Shown here piece by piece: positions 62,596 to 64,000 of a DNA stretch of 64,000 nt. The notes under the pieces are model-generated. The model made no database searches. It was not told the origin of the DNA and saw nothing but the letters and a program-made list of their open reading frames with translations. The number at the start of each line of letters is the position of its first letter. Position 1 is the stretch's first letter. Source of the DNA: Pegoplata infirma (Eukaryota > Arthropoda > Insecta > Diptera > Anthomyiidae); the NCBI GenBank assembly GCA_963921195.1, contig OY992537.1, positions 71,090,979 to 71,154,978 on the forward strand, read 5' to 3'. The position numbers and the translations under genes were made by a program.

Positions 62596-64000
62596 TAAAA
62601 CGCACTTTTCGCGAAAATTTTCTTTGTCACCGGTGTTTGAAGAAACTACTGAACCGATTTTGATCATATAAAAACCATAATAAAGCTTTCATTCCAACTT
62701 AGATTATAGGCTATAGAATGTTTTGAGATCGCTTATGGGGGACTTTCAAAAATGTGAAAATATGAAGAAAAAATCAGTTTTTCCGCTTTTTAAAAGACAC
62801 AATAACTCAGATTTTAATGTGAATAGCACCATTGGAAAGCTCTTTTTTTAACAAACAACTTAGCCTTTTCAGTTTTTTAAATAAGTTCATTAACACGGCT
62901 TGGCCATTCAATTTTACCACTATTCGGGGATCTGTACCTTATCTATACTATCTATACTATCTATATCTATACTATATTATAAAACGCACTTTTCGCGAAA
63001 ATTTTCTTTGTCACCGGTGTTTGAAGAAACTACTGAACCGATTTTGATCAGATAAAAACCAAAATAAAGCTTTCATTCCAACTTAGATTATAGGCTATAG
63101 AATGTTTTGAGATCGCTTAAGGGGGACTTTCAAAAATGTGAAAATATGAAGAAAAAATCAGTTTTTCCGCTTTTAAAAAGACACAATAACTCAGATTTTA
63201 ATGTGAATAGCACCATTGAAAAGCTCTTTTTTTAACAAACAACTTAGCCTTTTCAGTTTTTAAATAAGTTCATTAACACGGCTTGGCCATTCAATTTTAC
63301 CACTGCTCGGGGATCTGTACCTTATCTATACTATCTATATCTATACTACATCTATATCTATATTATATTATAAAACGCACTTTTCGCAAAAATTTTCTTT
63401 GTCACCGGTGTTTGAAGAAACTACTGAACCGATTTTGATCAGATAAAAACCATAATAAAGCTTTCATTCCAACTAAGATTATAGGCTATAGAATGTTTTG
63501 ATATCGGTGTAGGAGGACTTCAAAAAATGCCAAAATATGGAAAAAAAATCAGTTTTTTCGCTATGAAAAAGACACAATAACTCAGATATTAACATGAATA
63601 GCACCATTGGAAAGCTCTTTTTTTAACAAACAACTTAGCCTTTTTAGTTTTTTTAATAAGTCCATTAACACGCCTTGGGCATTTAATTTTACCACTGTTC
63701 GGGGATCTGTACCTCATCTATTCTATATTCTATACTATATATATTATAAAACGCACTTTTCGCGAAAATTTTCTTTGTCACCGGTATTTGAAGAAACTAC
63801 TGAACCGATTTTGATCAGATAAAAACCATAATAAAGCTTTCATTCCAACTTAGATTATGGGCTATAGATTGTTTTGATATTGGTTAAAGGGGACTTTCAA
63901 AAATGTGAAAATATGAAAAAAAAATCAGTTTTCCGCTTTTAAAAAGACACAATAACTCAGATTTTAATGTGAATAGCACCATTGGAAAGCTCTTTTTTTA
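62596..64000 (+). repeat. Tandem array of ~380-bp units, block 2, inverted to block 1
   Basis: Units start TATTATAAAACGCACTTTTCGC near 62590, 62972, 63364 and 63740, and the array runs off the window. The unit order and the spacers (ATCTATTCTATATTCTATACTATATATATT at 63715-63745; ATCTATACTATCTATATCTATACTACATCTATATC at 63320-63360) match block 1 at 59620-59645 and 59990-60035 in reverse. So blocks 1 and 2 are an inverted duplication flanking 61191-62595. Confidence 0.85.

Overview
This window is eukaryotic, AT-rich, non-coding DNA built almost entirely from transposable elements and tandem repeats. I see no host protein-coding gene, no rRNA gene and no functional tRNA gene. The most likely source is a fly (Diptera), probably a calyptrate. 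This is an inference from many short interspersed elements with a terminal stem-loop, the end ACTTGTT and a GTCC/GTCT microsatellite core. That layout is like the mini-me / DINE-1 (Helentron-like) elements of dipterans. The two LINE types also fit. The window is probably intergenic, intronic or pericentromeric.

Layout. 1-3.8 kb: a PIF/Harbinger-type MITE, then three mini-me-like copies (family A), one carrying a TA-flanked MITE. 3.8-6.2 kb: a 2.4 kb element ending CACTGTG/CACAGTG with a 5-bp target duplication and a 25-bp satellite inside. 6.4-8.2 kb: a ~40-bp repeat array and a foldback. 8.4-14.7 kb: the only real coding DNA. It is an RTE-like LINE pseudogene split by a later LINE (I/Loa group, RT plus RNase H, 1027-codon intact frame, 11-bp target duplication) and by a TA-flanked MITE. 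15.3-24.6 kb: a nested pile of a family-B element, two ~330-bp-module elements, a 1.9 kb palindrome and a hAT-type MITE. 24.6-35 kb: foldbacks, 21-bp satellite blocks, two near-identical inverted copies of family A', a 63-bp LINE tail insertion, SINE pieces. 35.3-37.3 kb: the longest stretch that looks single-copy. 37.4-52.8 kb: more foldbacks, 40-bp arrays and MITEs. 52.9-55.4 kb: a three-level nest (family B, SINE, CACAGTG element). 57.3-64 kb: arrays of ~380-bp units in inverted orientation around a TTTTTTCATCAATA-type satellite.

How the parts relate. Four elements of different interior share CACAGTG-like termini and exact 5-bp, mostly GC-rich target duplications. These are the hallmarks of Transib, the transposon superfamily related to RAG1, and CACAGTG is the heptamer of V(D)J recombination signals. 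I consider this the most interesting signal here. No Transib transposase is present, so these would be non-autonomous passengers. The nesting gives relative ages: RTE LINE, then Loa-type LINE and MITE; family B, then SINE, then CACAGTG element; MITE, then family A'. Coordinates of repeats without a target duplication are approximate, because they were read by eye.
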